Below the pieces are notes generated by a model, which saw nothing but the letters and a program-made list of their open reading frames with translations, searched no databases and was not told where the DNA came from. A program made the position numbers and the translations under genes. From Rikenellaceae bacterium (GTDB lineage: Bacteria > Bacteroidota > Bacteroidia > Bacteroidales > Rikenellaceae): a stretch of 64,000 nt of DNA. Of this stretch, positions 35,416 to 44,419 are shown piece after piece; positions within the stretch are counted from its first letter, which is position 1, and every line of letters begins with the position of its first letter. The stretch is from the NCBI GenBank assembly GCA_015059955.1, contig SUZK01000001.1:62001-126000 (forward strand). The letters run 5' to 3'.

Positions 35416-37008
35416 CTATTTTCTGCCATCGAAGTAGTATGGTGCGCAGTTCCATCCACAGCTATTGTAGAACTCGCGCATAACCTCCATCTTCGAACGG
35501 ATGGTGGTCTCGTCGCGACGCTCCGTAGCCCACTGCACCTCAGCCATAGCGGCAAGGCGGGGTAGGAGCATCTTCTCTACGGTGGCCATATCCTTCAAAT
35601 ACTCGGTCCACATGTTGCACTGCACACCGATAACCTTATCCTTGGCCTCCTCGCTAAAGCCGGCATATGGGTCCCATGCGTATACCATCTCGAATGGTAT
35701 GTGACCACCAATCTGAAGGCCCTCGCCCTCGCGACTCTCGGTCTGGTAGAAGTTGAAGTAGCAGAGTGTCATAGGTGTCATAACCACCTCATTGCCCCTC
35801 TCAGCGGCGTAGATGCCGCCCTTGATACCGCGCCATGACATAACCGTGGCGGTAGGTGTCACGCCACCGTCGAGAATCTCGTCCCAGCCAATCATCTTGC
35901 GCCCCTTAGAGATGATGAACTTCTCGATGCGTGCTACGAGATAGCCCTGCAACTGCTCCTCATTCTCAAGACCCTCGGCCTTAATCTTTGCCTGGCAGTG
36001 CTCGCACTCCTTCCAGCGATCCTTAGGGCACTCATCGCCACCGATATGTATAAGCTCCGATGGGAACAAATCAATAACCTCGGTAAGCACATTTTCGAGG
36101 AACTCGTATGTCGTCTCCTTACCTGCGCACATAACCTCAGGCGTTACACCCCATGTTGTCCATACGTCGACAATCTGCTCATTGCAGCCGAGCCATGGTA
36201 GGGCGTGTAGTGCTGCCTGTGCGTGTCCGGGCATCTCGATTTCGGGGATGATGGTGATATAGCGCTGCTCGGCATAACGCACGATGTCGCGTACCTCCTC
36301 CTGAGTGTAGTAGCCACCATGAGGCGTGCCGTCCCACTTCTCTGGGTTTAGGCCGTGACCAACAAGTGTCTCGCTACGCATAGAGCCCTTTGCGGTAAGC
36401 TCTGGGTAGCGCTTAATCTCTATACGCCAACCCTGGTCGTCGGTGAGGTGCCAGTGTAGGCGGTTGACCTTGTGTGCTGCGAGGATGTCGATGTAGCGCT
36501 TCACATCGTCGACACTGAAGAAGTGGCGCGATACGTCGAAGTGAACACCACGATAGGCGAACGATGGCTCATCGGCGATATAGCCACATGGTATCTGACC
36601 ATTGAACTCCACGGCCATCTGACGCAACGTCTGCAAGCCATAGAAGATACCAGCCTCCGAGCCTCCGGTGATAATAACCTCCTTTGCGTTGATGGTCATC
36701 TCATAGCCCTCGGCAGGCACGAACTTGTCGGTGCGTACCTTGATGCCATTGCCGCGCTTCGCAAGGCGCAATGGACGCTTTAGGTTGAAGTGCTTCTGTA
36801 TATCCTCAGCAAATACGGCTGCGGAATCCCATGCATCGTCGTAGACAATGATTTTTGTATTCTGCGTTAGGCTAAATACGTCGGCCCCATCCTCAAACTC
36901 CATGTACGAGGGCTCTGGGATGATGTGTGGCTGTGCTGCTGTTGCCGCCATGGGCAGTGCAACGATGATAGCAAATGCTGCTACGATAATCTGTGTTAAT
37001 CTTCTCAT
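35416..37008 (-). CDS. Beta-N-acetylhexosaminidase, GH20
   Basis: Releases terminal GlcNAc/GalNAc from glycans, in the periplasm or at the surface. 530 residues from the ATG that starts a clean signal peptide (MRRLTQIIVAAFAIIVALP, cleavage about TAA/QP); a Met ten codons upstream is rejected. The N-terminal GH20b domain (about 25-145) is followed by the barrel: FAYRGVHFDVSRHFF, NRLHWHLTDDQGWRIE, EIEMPGHAQAAL, and the catalytic pair Asp-325/Glu-326 in HIGGDECPK. WDEILDGG and QCNMWTEYL complete the site. Likely used on mucin or host N-glycans, in line with a gut commensal. Confidence 0.95.
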   Translation of the reverse strand: MRRLTQIIVAAFAIIVALPMAATAAQPHIIPEPSYMEFEDGADVFSLTQNTKIIVYDDAWDSAAVFAEDIQKHFNLKRPLRLAKRGNGIKVRTDKFVPAEGYEMTINAKEVIITGGSEAGIFYGLQTLRQMAVEFNGQIPCGYIADEPSFAYRGVHFDVSRHFFSVDDVKRYIDILAAHKVNRLHWHLTDDQGWRIEIKRYPELTAKGSMRSETLVGHGLNPEKWDGTPHGGYYTQEEVRDIVRYAEQRYITIIPEIEMPGHAQAALHALPWLGCNEQIVDVWTTWGVTPEVMCAGKETTYEFLENVLTEVIDLFPSELIHIGGDECPKDRWKECEHCQAKIKAEGLENEEQLQGYLVARIEKFIISKGRKMIGWDEILDGGVTPTATVMSWRGIKGGIYAAERGNEVVMTPMTLCYFNFYQTESREGEGLQIGGHIPFEMVYAWDPYAGFSEEAKDKVIGVQCNMWTEYLKDMATVEKMLLPRLAAMAEVQWATERRDETTIRSKMEVMREFYNSCGWNCAPYYFDGRK

Positions 37009-37190
37009 GTTATAAAGAAATTCGTTTGTCAAAATCAATTACTCTCTTGCCCACAGCCCCTTCCATAAGTATGTGGACCTTGCCGTAAGCGGGTTGTACC
37101 CAACAAAGATAACTAATTTTTTGTAAATATCGCAATAGCTCGCCTCTTTTTGCACAGTTCTTGAGTCTCAGGCAACAAAATCTTAAAGCT

Positions 37191-37772
37191 ATGAATAACT
37201 CTATTTTAGAAAAGGATGAGCGCATGATAAGCCAGTGGTGGCTTGCTGCGATTGTAGGTATTGTCGCTATCGGCATAGGTTTCATTGTCTTGGTAAACCC
37301 CATCGAGAGCTACCTCACGGCGGCTGTATGGCTCGGTGTGGCTATCTTCGTGTCGGGCGTTATGGGTCTTATTTTGAGCATCGCCTCGAAGAATATCGCG
37401 GTGCGTCGCGGCTGGGCTATCGCCGCCTCTATCATCGACATCTTGTTAGGCTTGATGCTGATGTTCAACATCTTGTTTACGGTGGCTATCCTGCCCCTTA
37501 TCTTTGGTATATGGCTGCTCTATCGAGGCGCTATCTCGCTGATGCAGGCTCTCGATCTTAGGGGCTTGGGTGTCGATGATACGGGGTGGATGATATTTGG
37601 CTCGGTGGTGATGATCGTAATCTCGTTCGTTGTGCTGTGGCTACCGGAGACGTTGGGTGCCGAGGCGGTGATACTCTTTATGGCTATGGCCTTCATGATA
37701 TATGGCGTCTCGATGATAGCCTACGCCTTTCGCCTTGCAGCGCTCCACCGACGTGCCAAAGAGCTTATGTGA
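37191..37772 (+). CDS. HdeD-like (DUF308) membrane protein
   Basis: 193 residues from the ATG used; a TTG start 10 codons upstream is less likely. Six hydrophobic helices are evident (about 15-35, 40-60, 68-88, 92-115, 130-150 and 155-178), with short loops and a basic C-terminus (RLAALHRRAKELM). The repeat-like pairing of helices and motifs such as GIWLLYRGAISLMQAL fit the HdeD/DUF308 family. E. coli HdeD is an acid-resistance inner-membrane protein, but the role in Bacteroidota is not established. It stands alone, divergent from the GH20 gene. Confidence 0.8.
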   Translation: MNNSILEKDERMISQWWLAAIVGIVAIGIGFIVLVNPIESYLTAAVWLGVAIFVSGVMGLILSIASKNIAVRRGWAIAASIIDILLGLMLMFNILFTVAILPLIFGIWLLYRGAISLMQALDLRGLGVDDTGWMIFGSVVMIVISFVVLWLPETLGAEAVILFMAMAFMIYGVSMIAYAFRLAALHRRAKELM

Positions 37773-37874
37773 TGTGTCGCATACGTGCGCTATAAAAATA
37801 GGTATTTCTACTTATTTCCCTGGTCGAAGAGTGCTATTTTTGGAGCGAAGCGAATAAATAACCAAAAAAAATAC

Positions 37875-37882
37875 TACCTTTG
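37875..37882 (+). promoter_or_regulatory. -7 box (TACCTTTG) of the oxoamine synthase gene
   Basis: Exact TAnnTTTG 83 bases before the ATG; no -33 TTTG at normal spacing. Confidence 0.65.
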
Positions 37883-37965
37883 TGCTACTTTTATAATCTA
37901 CGCGCGCTATTAGTGGCGTCTTGCAAGATTGTGATATTGGAAATTTTAACCAAAATTAAGATACA

Positions 37966-39234
37966 ATGGTAGATATTTTTGATCGTTTATCGAAGAATGC
38001 CGGCGGCCCTATCGGTCAGTACATGTCGGCTGTGCATGGCTATTTCGCATTCCCTAAGTTGGAGGGTGAGTTGGGTCCTCACATGATTTTCCGTGGCAAG
38101 CCAGTATTGAACTGGAGCTTGAACAACTACCTCGGTTTGGCTAACCACCCAGAGGTACGTGAGGCTGATGCTCAGGGCGGTAAGGACTTCGGTATGGCAT
38201 ACCCTATGGGTGCTCGTATGATGTCTGGTCAGACCAAGTACCATGAGCAGTTGGAGCGTGAGCTCGCTGAGTTCGTAGGTAAGGAGGATGCATTCCTTCT
38301 CAACTATGGCTATCAGGGTATGATCTCTATCATCGACTGCTTGCTCACTCCACGTGACGTTGTGGTCTACGATAAGGAGTGTCACGCATGTATCATCGAC
38401 GGTCTTCGTATGCACCCAGGTAAGCGCTTCGTATATGCTCACAACGATGAGGAGTCTTTGCGCTTGCAGCTTAAGCACGCTACCGAGCTTGCTGAGCAGC
38501 AGAATGGTGGTGTACTCGTAATCACTGAGGGTGTCTTCGGTATGAAGGGTGACCTCGGCTTCTTGGATGTTATCGTTAACTGCAAGAAGGACTTCAACTT
38601 CCGCCTCCTCGTTGACGACGCTCACGGCTTCGGTACTATGGGTAGGGGTGGTCGTGGTACGGGTGATCACTTTGGCGTTCAGGATCAGATTGACGTATTG
38701 TTCAACACCTTCGCCAAGTCAATGGCAGGTATCGGCGCATTCGTATCTGGTCCACGTTGGCTCATCAACCTCTTCCGCTACAACATGCGTTCGCAGCTCT
38801 ACGCTAAGTCGTTGCCTATGCCTATGGTTATCGGCGCGTTGAAGCGTTTGGATCTCATCCGTAAGCACCCTGAGTATCAGGAGAAGCTCTGGGAGATCAC
38901 TCGCGCATTGCAGAAGGGTCTTACCGACAACGGCTTCAACATCGGTGTAACACAGTCGCCTGTAACGCCTATCTACATGAAGGGCGGTAACGAGGAGGGT
39001 ACTAACCTTATCGTTGACCTTCGTGAGAACTATGGTTTGTTCTGCTCGATTGTTATCTACCCAGTTATCCCTAAGGGTGAGATTATCCTTCGTGTCATCC
39101 CAACTGCTGCACACACCATGGAGGATGTTGAGTACACAATCAACACATTCAAGGCTGTACGTGCTAAGTTCGAGGCAGGAGAGTATATCAAGCCTATTCC
39201 TCAGATGGCTGACCCCGACTTCAAGGTTCGCTAA
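37966..39234 (+). CDS. Alpha-oxoamine synthase family enzyme (serine palmitoyltransferase or cysteate acyltransferase type)
   Basis: PLP enzyme condensing an amino acid with an acyl thioester, with loss of CO2. 422 residues. The substrate-entry block WSLNNYLGLANHPEV (near 51-65) and MGARMMSGQTKYHEQLE are followed by the PLP-stacking His in KECHACIIDGLR. LLVDDAHGFGTMG (about 221) holds the PLP-nitrogen Asp, and Lys-251 (NTFAKSMAG) forms the Schiff base. Length and motif wording resemble the Flavobacteriia/Alistipes enzymes tied to sphingolipid or sulfonolipid (capnine) synthesis more than BioF or Kbl. No biotin genes are nearby. Serine versus cysteate as substrate cannot be decided from sequence. 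Confidence 0.85.
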   Translation: MVDIFDRLSKNAGGPIGQYMSAVHGYFAFPKLEGELGPHMIFRGKPVLNWSLNNYLGLANHPEVREADAQGGKDFGMAYPMGARMMSGQTKYHEQLERELAEFVGKEDAFLLNYGYQGMISIIDCLLTPRDVVVYDKECHACIIDGLRMHPGKRFVYAHNDEESLRLQLKHATELAEQQNGGVLVITEGVFGMKGDLGFLDVIVNCKKDFNFRLLVDDAHGFGTMGRGGRGTGDHFGVQDQIDVLFNTFAKSMAGIGAFVSGPRWLINLFRYNMRSQLYAKSLPMPMVIGALKRLDLIRKHPEYQEKLWEITRALQKGLTDNGFNIGVTQSPVTPIYMKGGNEEGTNLIVDLRENYGLFCSIVIYPVIPKGEIILRVIPTAAHTMEDVEYTINTFKAVRAKFEAGEYIKPIPQMADPDFKVR

Positions 39235-39258
39235 TTAGAGGTTATATTAAGTAGTCTT

Positions 39259-39296
39259 CGGGGCATTGAGCATTGGCGCTGAGTGCCCCGTTTTTT
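39259..39296 (+). terminator. Terminator of the oxoamine synthase gene
   Basis: CGGGGCATTGAGC (39259-39271) with GCTGAGTGCCCCG (39278-39290), 13 bp with one mismatch, then T6. The SMR gene begins 7 bases later, so some read-through may feed it. Confidence 0.9.
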
Positions 39297-39302
39297 ATCG
39301 CT

Positions 39303-39635
39303 ATGAAGTCCTACATATTTCTTACTCTTGCAATACTCTTTGAGGTGGCGTGGGCGGTACTTTTGAAGTATACCGAGAACTTCACACGCCTATGGCCTAC
39401 GGTGGCTACGCTTACTACCTACCTCGCGGCGCTCTACTTCCTCAACCTTACGGTGCGCACAATGCCCGTAGGTATAGCATACGCTATATGGGCGGGGTGT
39501 GGCATGGTGCTTATTGCACTATTCGGCGTGGTCATCCTCAAGCAGAACTTAGACCTTCCGGCAATCATCGGTCTTTCGCTTATTATTGTAGGTGTGCTGG
39601 TTCTTAATCTTGGTTCAAAGAGTGTTACACACTAA
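39303..39635 (+). CDS. Small multidrug resistance (SMR) transporter, EmrE/QacE type
   Basis: 110 residues, four transmembrane helices, exactly the size of EmrE. The start used puts the essential proton/substrate Glu at position 14 (AILFEVAWAVLLKYTENF), as in EmrE. TRLWPTVATL, GIAYAIWAGCGMVLIAL and DLPAIIGLSLIIVGVLVLNL follow the EmrE pattern nearly word for word. The expected role is proton-coupled export of quaternary cations or related compounds; a guanidinium (Gdx/SugE) specificity is less likely from the GIAYAIWAG signature. An earlier Met ten codons upstream overlaps the terminator and is rejected. The next gene follows after 11 bases. Confidence 0.92.
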   Translation: MKSYIFLTLAILFEVAWAVLLKYTENFTRLWPTVATLTTYLAALYFLNLTVRTMPVGIAYAIWAGCGMVLIALFGVVILKQNLDLPAIIGLSLIIVGVLVLNLGSKSVTH

Positions 39636-39646
39636 TCTAACTTACG

Positions 39647-40426
39647 ATGAACGAACGTCTACGTGTAAATCTGTCGATAGTACTATGGGTGACGCTGGCC
39701 TTTGTGGTCATCGTGTGCGGTGTCTATATTATTGGTAATAAGGATGTGGCGCGTGTTGCCCCTGTTGAAGCTACGGCGGAGGAGTGTCACCCCTTCGATG
39801 TGGTCGCCAATGATGCCATGCAGTATGATGGCGTTGAGGGCATGGCTGTGGCATATGTAGATGCTAATGGTGCAACGTCTGCGTGTGGCTATGGCTCGCT
39901 TGCGGGTGATGTAGTGCTCACCCTCGATGGGCTGAACACTCCGATACTCTCCATTGTTACAATGCGCGGTGTGGAGCAGGGTCGTATCACACTTAATGAG
40001 GCGGTGGCTATCATAAATGAGGATGTCGATGAGTTGCTATCAGGTACCGATGTGCTTAATGCTATCGGTATGGAGGCTACGGCCATGGATGATGATGCTA
40101 CGACAACGACTATCGGCGATATGTCTAAGCTTGCGGCGGTGCTTCTGTGTGATGGAGAGATTAATGGTATGACGATACTATCGAGCTGTGGTGTCGATGC
40201 TCTTCTTACATCTGCCTTTGGGTGGAGCAGGCCTGCTGCGATGTCGCTCCTATCGGACAAGGCCGTTGAGTATTGCGGTGATAACTGGGCGATTATCGTC
40301 GACCGCGAGGCAGATGTTGCTGTTGCTATTGTTGTCGATGAGGCTGAGTCGTTAGATGAAGAGCTATTTGAGGATATACGCTCAAAGTGTTCGTCGGTGG
40401 CGCGTGCTGTCGCCTCTAAAAAGTAG
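39647..40426 (+). CDS. Membrane-anchored, degenerate beta-lactamase-fold protein
   Basis: 259 residues. One N-terminal transmembrane helix or uncleaved signal (about 10-30) exports the rest. The body follows the order of serine beta-lactamase/esterase domains: GMAVAYVDANGATSACGYGSLAG, in two pieces, corresponds to the usual first strands. LSIVTMRGVEQGRITLNEAV corresponds to the helix after the SxxK serine, and MSKLAAVLLCDGEINGMTILSS matches the common 'MAKFGQMLLNGGELNGKRILS' pattern in part. The SxxK motif itself is absent (the site reads LNTPILSI), and no YxN or KTG is seen. It is therefore probably catalytically dead, perhaps a binding or regulatory protein. Co-transcribed with the SMR gene. 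Confidence 0.6.
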   Translation: MNERLRVNLSIVLWVTLAFVVIVCGVYIIGNKDVARVAPVEATAEECHPFDVVANDAMQYDGVEGMAVAYVDANGATSACGYGSLAGDVVLTLDGLNTPILSIVTMRGVEQGRITLNEAVAIINEDVDELLSGTDVLNAIGMEATAMDDDATTTTIGDMSKLAAVLLCDGEINGMTILSSCGVDALLTSAFGWSRPAAMSLLSDKAVEYCGDNWAIIVDREADVAVAIVVDEAESLDEELFEDIRSKCSSVARAVASKK

Positions 40427-40645
40427 TCGCTATACCTATTTATATATATAGGTGTAGGGTGTAAAATAGGATGATTGGATAAAAAATATCGTTAAGAGTG
40501 AAAAAAAGTGGGCATACTGTTTCGCGTTTCGTAAAATAGTTGTATATTTGCCGTCGATTTTGCGTCAAAATCCAATTGTTTGGTGTGACGAAAGTTCTTT
40601 GATAGAGTGCTTGCGAATATTTTTTAAAAAAAAATATGCAAAAAA

Positions 40646-40676
40646 TTTGCAGAATTAAAAAATGTTCGTACCTTTG
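40646..40676 (+). promoter_or_regulatory. Promoter of the tRNA-tuf operon
   Basis: TTTG (40646-40649), 19 bases, TACCTTTG (40669-40676), perfect in both boxes, 18 bases before tRNA-Thr. A second TATATTTG at 40543-40550 may be an upstream promoter. Confidence 0.85.
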
Positions 40677-40694
40677 CAATCCGATAAGGTCAAT

Positions 40695-40768
40695 GCCGAT
40701 GTAGCTCAGTTGGCCAGAGCAGCTGATTTGTAATCAGCTGGTCGGGGGTTCGAATCCCTCCATCGGCT
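40695..40768 (+). tRNA. tRNA-Thr (TGT)
   Basis: Acceptor GCCGATG/CATCGGC is perfect. The anticodon stem GCTGA/TCAGC has loop TTTGTAA, giving TGT. T loop TTCGAAT. CCA not encoded. Confidence 0.95.
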
Positions 40769-40803
40769 CTTAAATCGGTCGGGTTGTACGACTCGTAAAT
40801 ATT

Positions 40804-40886
40804 GGGAAGATACCAGAGTGGCCAAATGGGGCAGACTGTAAATCTGCTGGCGCACGCCTTCGGTGGTTCGAATCCATCTCTTCCCA
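40804..40886 (+). tRNA. tRNA-Tyr (GTA)
   Basis: 83-base class II tRNA with a long variable arm. Acceptor GGGAAGA/TCTTCCC, anticodon arm GCAGA-CTGTAAA-TCTGC, anticodon GTA. CCA not encoded. Confidence 0.95.
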
Positions 40887-40962
40887 CATAACGACGCCGT
40901 CGGAGTTGCAAAGAGTTGCTCATTAAGGTGAGCGACGAGCAGGCTCTGAACGGTGTATTTTT

Positions 40963-41035
40963 GCGGAAGTAGCTCAGTTGATAGAGCAATAGCCTTCCAA
41001 GCTATGGGTCGCGAGTTTGAGCCTCGTCTTCCGCT
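40963..41035 (+). tRNA. tRNA-Gly (TCC)
   Basis: Acceptor GCGGAAG/CTTCCGC, anticodon arm TAGC-CTTCCAA-GCTA, anticodon TCC. T loop TTTGAGC. CCA not encoded. Confidence 0.95.
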
Positions 41036-41136
41036 CACGAAAGTGTCGATGTCCGAAGCCATTGTGGATGGTGGACATTGATTAATTTGGTTAAAGAAAG
41101 TAAAGTAACTTTAAAAACTTAAATACTTATATTACT

Positions 41137-42324
41137 ATGGCAAAAGAAAAATTCGATCGTTCGAAACCACACGTGAACATCGGTACTATCGGTCACGTTG
41201 ACCACGGTAAGACTACTCTTACTGCTGCTATTACTACCGTTCTTGCTAAGGCTGGTCTATCAGAGCTTCGTTCATTCGACTCTATCGACAACGCACCTGA
41301 GGAGAAGGAGCGTGGTATCACCATCAACACTTCTCACGTTGAGTATCAGACTGCAAACCGTCACTACGCTCACGTAGACTGCCCAGGTCACGCCGACTAC
41401 GTAAAGAACATGGTAACTGGTGCTGCTCAGATGGATGGTGCTATCCTTGTAGTTGCTGCTACTGATGGTCCTATGCCTCAGACTAACGAGCACGTACTTC
41501 TTGCTAAGCAGGTAAACGTTCCTCGTATCGTTGTTTTCTTGAACAAGTGCGATATGGTTGACGATCCTGAGATGCTTGACCTCGTTGAGATGGAGGTTCG
41601 TGACCTTCTTTCTAAGTACGACTTCGACGGTGATAACGCTCCAGTTATCCGCGGTTCAGCTCTTGGTGGTTTGAACGGCGAGCCACAGTGGGAGGAGAAG
41701 GTTATGGAGCTCATGGCTAGCGTTGATGAGTATATCCAGTTGCCTCCACGTGACAATGAGAAGCCATTCTTGATGCCTGTTGAGGACGTATTCTCAATCA
41801 CTGGTCGTGGTACCGTTGTAACTGGTCGTATCGAGACTGGTATTATCCACGTAGGTGATCCAGTTGAGATCATCGGTTTGGATGAGAAGATCCGTACTTC
41901 TACATGTACTGGCGTTGAGATGTTCCGTAAGCTCCTCGATCAGGGTGAGGCTGGTGATAACGTAGGTCTCTTGATGCGTGGTATCGACAAGAAGGAGGTA
42001 AAGCGTGGTATGGTTGTTGCTAAGCCAGGTTCAATCACTCCTCACACCAAGTTCACCGCTGAGGTTTATATCCTCAAGAAGGAGGAGGGTGGTCGTCACA
42101 CTCCATTCCACAACAAGTATCGTCCTCAGTTCTACCTCCGTACAATGGATATTACCGGTGAGGTAATGCTTCCAGAGGGTGTAGACATGGTAATGCCTGG
42201 TGACCACGTTACTATCACTGTATCGTTGATCTACCCTGTAGCATTGAACGAGGGTCTCCGTTTCGCAATCCGCGAGGGTGGCCGTACAGTAGGTGCAGGT
42301 CAGGTATTGAAGGTTATTGAGTAA
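41137..42324 (+). CDS. tuf: Elongation factor Tu
   Basis: GTPase that delivers aminoacyl-tRNA to the ribosome. 395 residues, full length. G1 GHVDHGKTT (residues 19-27), the effector region [13 protein letters not shown]3 [10 protein letters not shown]4 NKCDMVD and G5 SALGG are all intact. Domain II contains [12 protein letters not shown], and domain III ends [13 protein letters not shown]. The gene sits between a three-tRNA cluster and tRNA-Trp, so primary transcripts must be processed. The leader after tRNA-Gly is about 100 bases. Confidence 0.98.
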   Translation: MAKEKFDRSKPHVNIGTIGHVDHGKTTLTAAITTVLAKAGLSELRSFDSIDNAPEEKERGITINTSHVEYQTANRHYAHVDCPGHADYVKNMVTGAAQMDGAILVVAATDGPMPQTNEHVLLAKQVNVPRIVVFLNKCDMVDDPEMLDLVEMEVRDLLSKYDFDGDNAPVIRGSALGGLNGEPQWEEKVMELMASVDEYIQLPPRDNEKPFLMPVEDVFSITGRGTVVTGRIETGIIHVGDPVEIIGLDEKIRTSTCTGVEMFRKLLDQGEAGDNVGLLMRGIDKKEVKRGMVVAKPGSITPHTKFTAEVYILKKEEGGRHTPFHNKYRPQFYLRTMDITGEVMLPEGVDMVMPGDHVTITVSLIYPVALNEGLRFAIREGGRTVGAGQVLKVIE

Positions 42325-42347
42325 TCAATTACCATAAATAATTACCC

Positions 42348-42372
42348 AAGAGGCAGGTCCTGCCTGCCTCTT
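42348..42372 (+). terminator. Hairpin between tuf and tRNA-Trp
   Basis: Perfect 10-bp stem AAGAGGCAGG (42348-42357) with CCTGCCTCTT (42363-42372). No T run follows and tRNA-Trp begins 5 bases later, so it is more likely a processing site or attenuator than a full stop. Confidence 0.6.
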
Positions 42373-42376
42373 ACTT

Positions 42377-42447
42377 AGGAGCATAGTTCAAGGGTAGAAT
42401 AGCGGTCTCCAAAACCGTTGATGGGAGTTCGAATCTCTCTGCTCCTG
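42377..42447 (+). tRNA. tRNA-Trp (CCA)
   Basis: Acceptor AGGAGCA/TGCTCCT, anticodon arm CGGT-CTCCAAA-ACCG, anticodon CCA. T loop TTCGAAT. 3' CCA tail not encoded. Its place before secE is typical of the phylum. Confidence 0.95.
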
Positions 42448-42467
42448 CTAATTAAAAAAAAGATAAT

Positions 42468-42653
42468 ATGTTTAAGTATTTCAAAAATTCGTATAGCGAG
42501 TTGGTAAACAAGGTGACTTGGCCATCGTTTGAGCAGCTTATTGCTTCGACAAAGGTGGTTATGGTTGCATCTGTAATCTTCGCTCTCATCGTTTTGGTGA
42601 TGGACCTCGTTTTTGAGAACTTCATGAACGGCGTCTACAACTTGTTGGGTTAA
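42468..42653 (+). CDS. secE: Preprotein translocase subunit SecE
   Basis: 61-residue, single-membrane-span SecE, the clamp of the SecYEG channel. The conserved amphipathic N-terminal helix with NSYSELVNKVTWPSFEQLI (residues 7-25, containing the VTWPS signature) precedes one transmembrane helix (about 31-52). This short form is usual in Bacteroidota. nusG follows 18 bases later. Confidence 0.95.
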   Translation: MFKYFKNSYSELVNKVTWPSFEQLIASTKVVMVASVIFALIVLVMDLVFENFMNGVYNLLG

Positions 42654-42671
42654 TAGCATTGATTATTAGCA

Positions 42672-43232
42672 ATGGGAGAGATTACTAAGCAGTGGTATGT
42701 AGTCCGCGCTATTGGTGGCAAGGAGAAGAAGGTCAAGGAGTATATCGAGGCCGAGGTTCGTCATAGCCACCTTGAGGATTATATATCACAGGTTCTTATT
42801 CCGACCGAGAAGGTCTATACAATTCGCAATGGCAAGAAAGTATCCAAGGAGAAGGTCTCATATCCAGGCTATGTCTTGATTGAGGCTGCCTTCGTGGGAC
42901 AGATACCAATCATCATTCGCAACATTCCTAATGTACTTGGCTTCTTGGGTGACACCAAGGAAGACAGTCGTAAGATGAATCCTACACCTCTACGTCCACA
43001 GGAGGTTAGCCGTATTCTCGGACTTGTCGACGAGCTAAGTCAGAAGGACGAGGAGAACGAGACTCCGTTCTTCGTCGGCGAGACCGTCAAAGTTACGGAC
43101 GGTCCATTCTCAAGCTTCCAAGGTACCATTGAGAGTGTCGACAACGAGCATCGTAAACTCACCGTGAGTGTGAAGATTTTTGGCCGCAAGACTCCTATGG
43201 AGTTGAGCTTTACACAAGTTGAAAAAGAATAA
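42672..43232 (+). CDS. nusG: Transcription termination/antitermination factor NusG
   Basis: Binds the RNA polymerase clamp and couples it to ribosomes or Rho. 186 residues. The NGN domain starts QWYVVRAIGGKEKKVKEYI and contains VSYPGYVLIEA and RNIPNVLGFLG. The C-terminal KOW domain (about 130-186) reads VGETVKVTDGPFSSFQGTIESVDNEHRKL, in two pieces. Normal gene order with secE before and rplK after. Confidence 0.96.
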   Translation: MGEITKQWYVVRAIGGKEKKVKEYIEAEVRHSHLEDYISQVLIPTEKVYTIRNGKKVSKEKVSYPGYVLIEAAFVGQIPIIIRNIPNVLGFLGDTKEDSRKMNPTPLRPQEVSRILGLVDELSQKDEENETPFFVGETVKVTDGPFSSFQGTIESVDNEHRKLTVSVKIFGRKTPMELSFTQVEKE

Positions 43233-43248
43233 TTAACCAAGGAAAATT

Positions 43249-43689
43249 ATGGCAAAAGAGGTTGCTGCATTTATTAAATTGCAGATCAAAGGTGGTGCCG
43301 CTAACCCCTCACCTCCAGTAGGTCCTGCATTGGGTTCAAAGGGAGTCAACATCATGGACTTCTGCAAGCAGTTCAATGCACGTACACAGTCACAGGCAGG
43401 TAAGGTACTTCCGGTTATCATCACTGTTTACAGCGATAAGTCGTTTGACTTTGTAGTTAAACAGCCACCGGTAGCCATTCAGCTCAAGGAAGCAGCCAAG
43501 GTTCAGACTGGTTCGGCTCAGCCTAACCGTCAGAAGGTTGGTCAGGTAACATGGGATCAGGTAAAAGAGATCGCTGAGGGTAAGATGCCTGACATGAACT
43601 GCTTCACTATTGAGGCTGCTATGCGTATGGTAGCTGGTACTGCACGCAGTATGGGTATCAACGTAGTTGGTGAATTTCCTAACATGTAA
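43249..43689 (+). CDS. rplK: 50S ribosomal protein L11
   Basis: Stalk-base protein that binds the GTPase-associated region of 23S rRNA. 146 residues. The N-terminal domain has [20 protein letters not shown] and the Pro-rich switch region; the C-terminal RNA-binding domain has [18 protein letters not shown] and TARSMGINV. It lies 16 bases after nusG and 14 before rplA. Confidence 0.97.
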   Translation: MAKEVAAFIKLQIKGGAANPSPPVGPALGSKGVNIMDFCKQFNARTQSQAGKVLPVIITVYSDKSFDFVVKQPPVAIQLKEAAKVQTGSAQPNRQKVGQVTWDQVKEIAEGKMPDMNCFTIEAAMRMVAGTARSMGINVVGEFPNM

Positions 43690-43703
43690 CGAAAATTACA
43701 AGA

Positions 43704-44399
43704 ATGAGTAAGTTGACAAAAAATCAAAAGATTGCCTACGCAAAGGTCGAGGACAAGGCGTACAAGCTTTCTGAGGCTGCAGCTCTTCTAAAGGAAATTA
43801 CCTTTACGAAATTTGATGCTTCAGTAGATATTGACGTGCGTCTCGGCGTAGATCCTCGTAAGGCTAATCAGATGGTTCGTGGCGTTGTTACGTTGCCACA
43901 CGGTACAGGTAAGACTGTACGCGTTTTGGTTCTCTGTACTCCAGATAAGGAGTCTGAGGCACAGGCAGCTGGCGCTGACTATGTAGGTCTTGACGAGTAC
44001 ATCGAGAAGATCAAGGGCGGTTGGACTGACGTAGACGTTATCATCACTACCCCTAACGTAATGGGTAAGGTTGGTGCTCTCGGTCGTATTTTGGGTCCAC
44101 GTGGCTTGATGCCTAACCCTAAGACAGGTACTGTTACCATGGACGTAGCAAAGGCTGTTCAGGAGGTTAAGGCTGGTAAGATCGACTTCAAGGTTGACAA
44201 GTATGGTATTATCCACACTGCTATTGGTAAGGTGTCATTCACCCCAGAGCAGATTGTTGACAATGCCAAGGAGGTTATGAGCACAATCATCAAGCTTAAG
44301 CCTTCTGCAGCTAAGGGTACATATGTAAAGAGCATATTCCTCTCTACTACCATGAGCCCTGGTGTTGAGGTTGACCCCAAATCAGTAGATATTAAGTAA
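43704..44399 (+). CDS. rplA: 50S ribosomal protein L1
   Basis: L1-stalk protein, 231 residues; in many bacteria also the translational repressor of the L11-L1 message. Motifs: [20 protein letters not shown] (split at residue 50), [33 protein letters not shown], and the closing domain-I strand [20 protein letters not shown]. No separate L1-target leader could be picked out in the 16 bases before rplK. Confidence 0.97.
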   Translation: MSKLTKNQKIAYAKVEDKAYKLSEAAALLKEITFTKFDASVDIDVRLGVDPRKANQMVRGVVTLPHGTGKTVRVLVLCTPDKESEAQAAGADYVGLDEYIEKIKGGWTDVDVIITTPNVMGKVGALGRILGPRGLMPNPKTGTVTMDVAKAVQEVKAGKIDFKVDKYGIIHTAIGKVSFTPEQIVDNAKEVMSTIIKLKPSAAKGTYVKSIFLSTTMSPGVEVDPKSVDIK

Positions 44400-44419
44400 A
44401 ACGAAGGAGGATAGAAACT

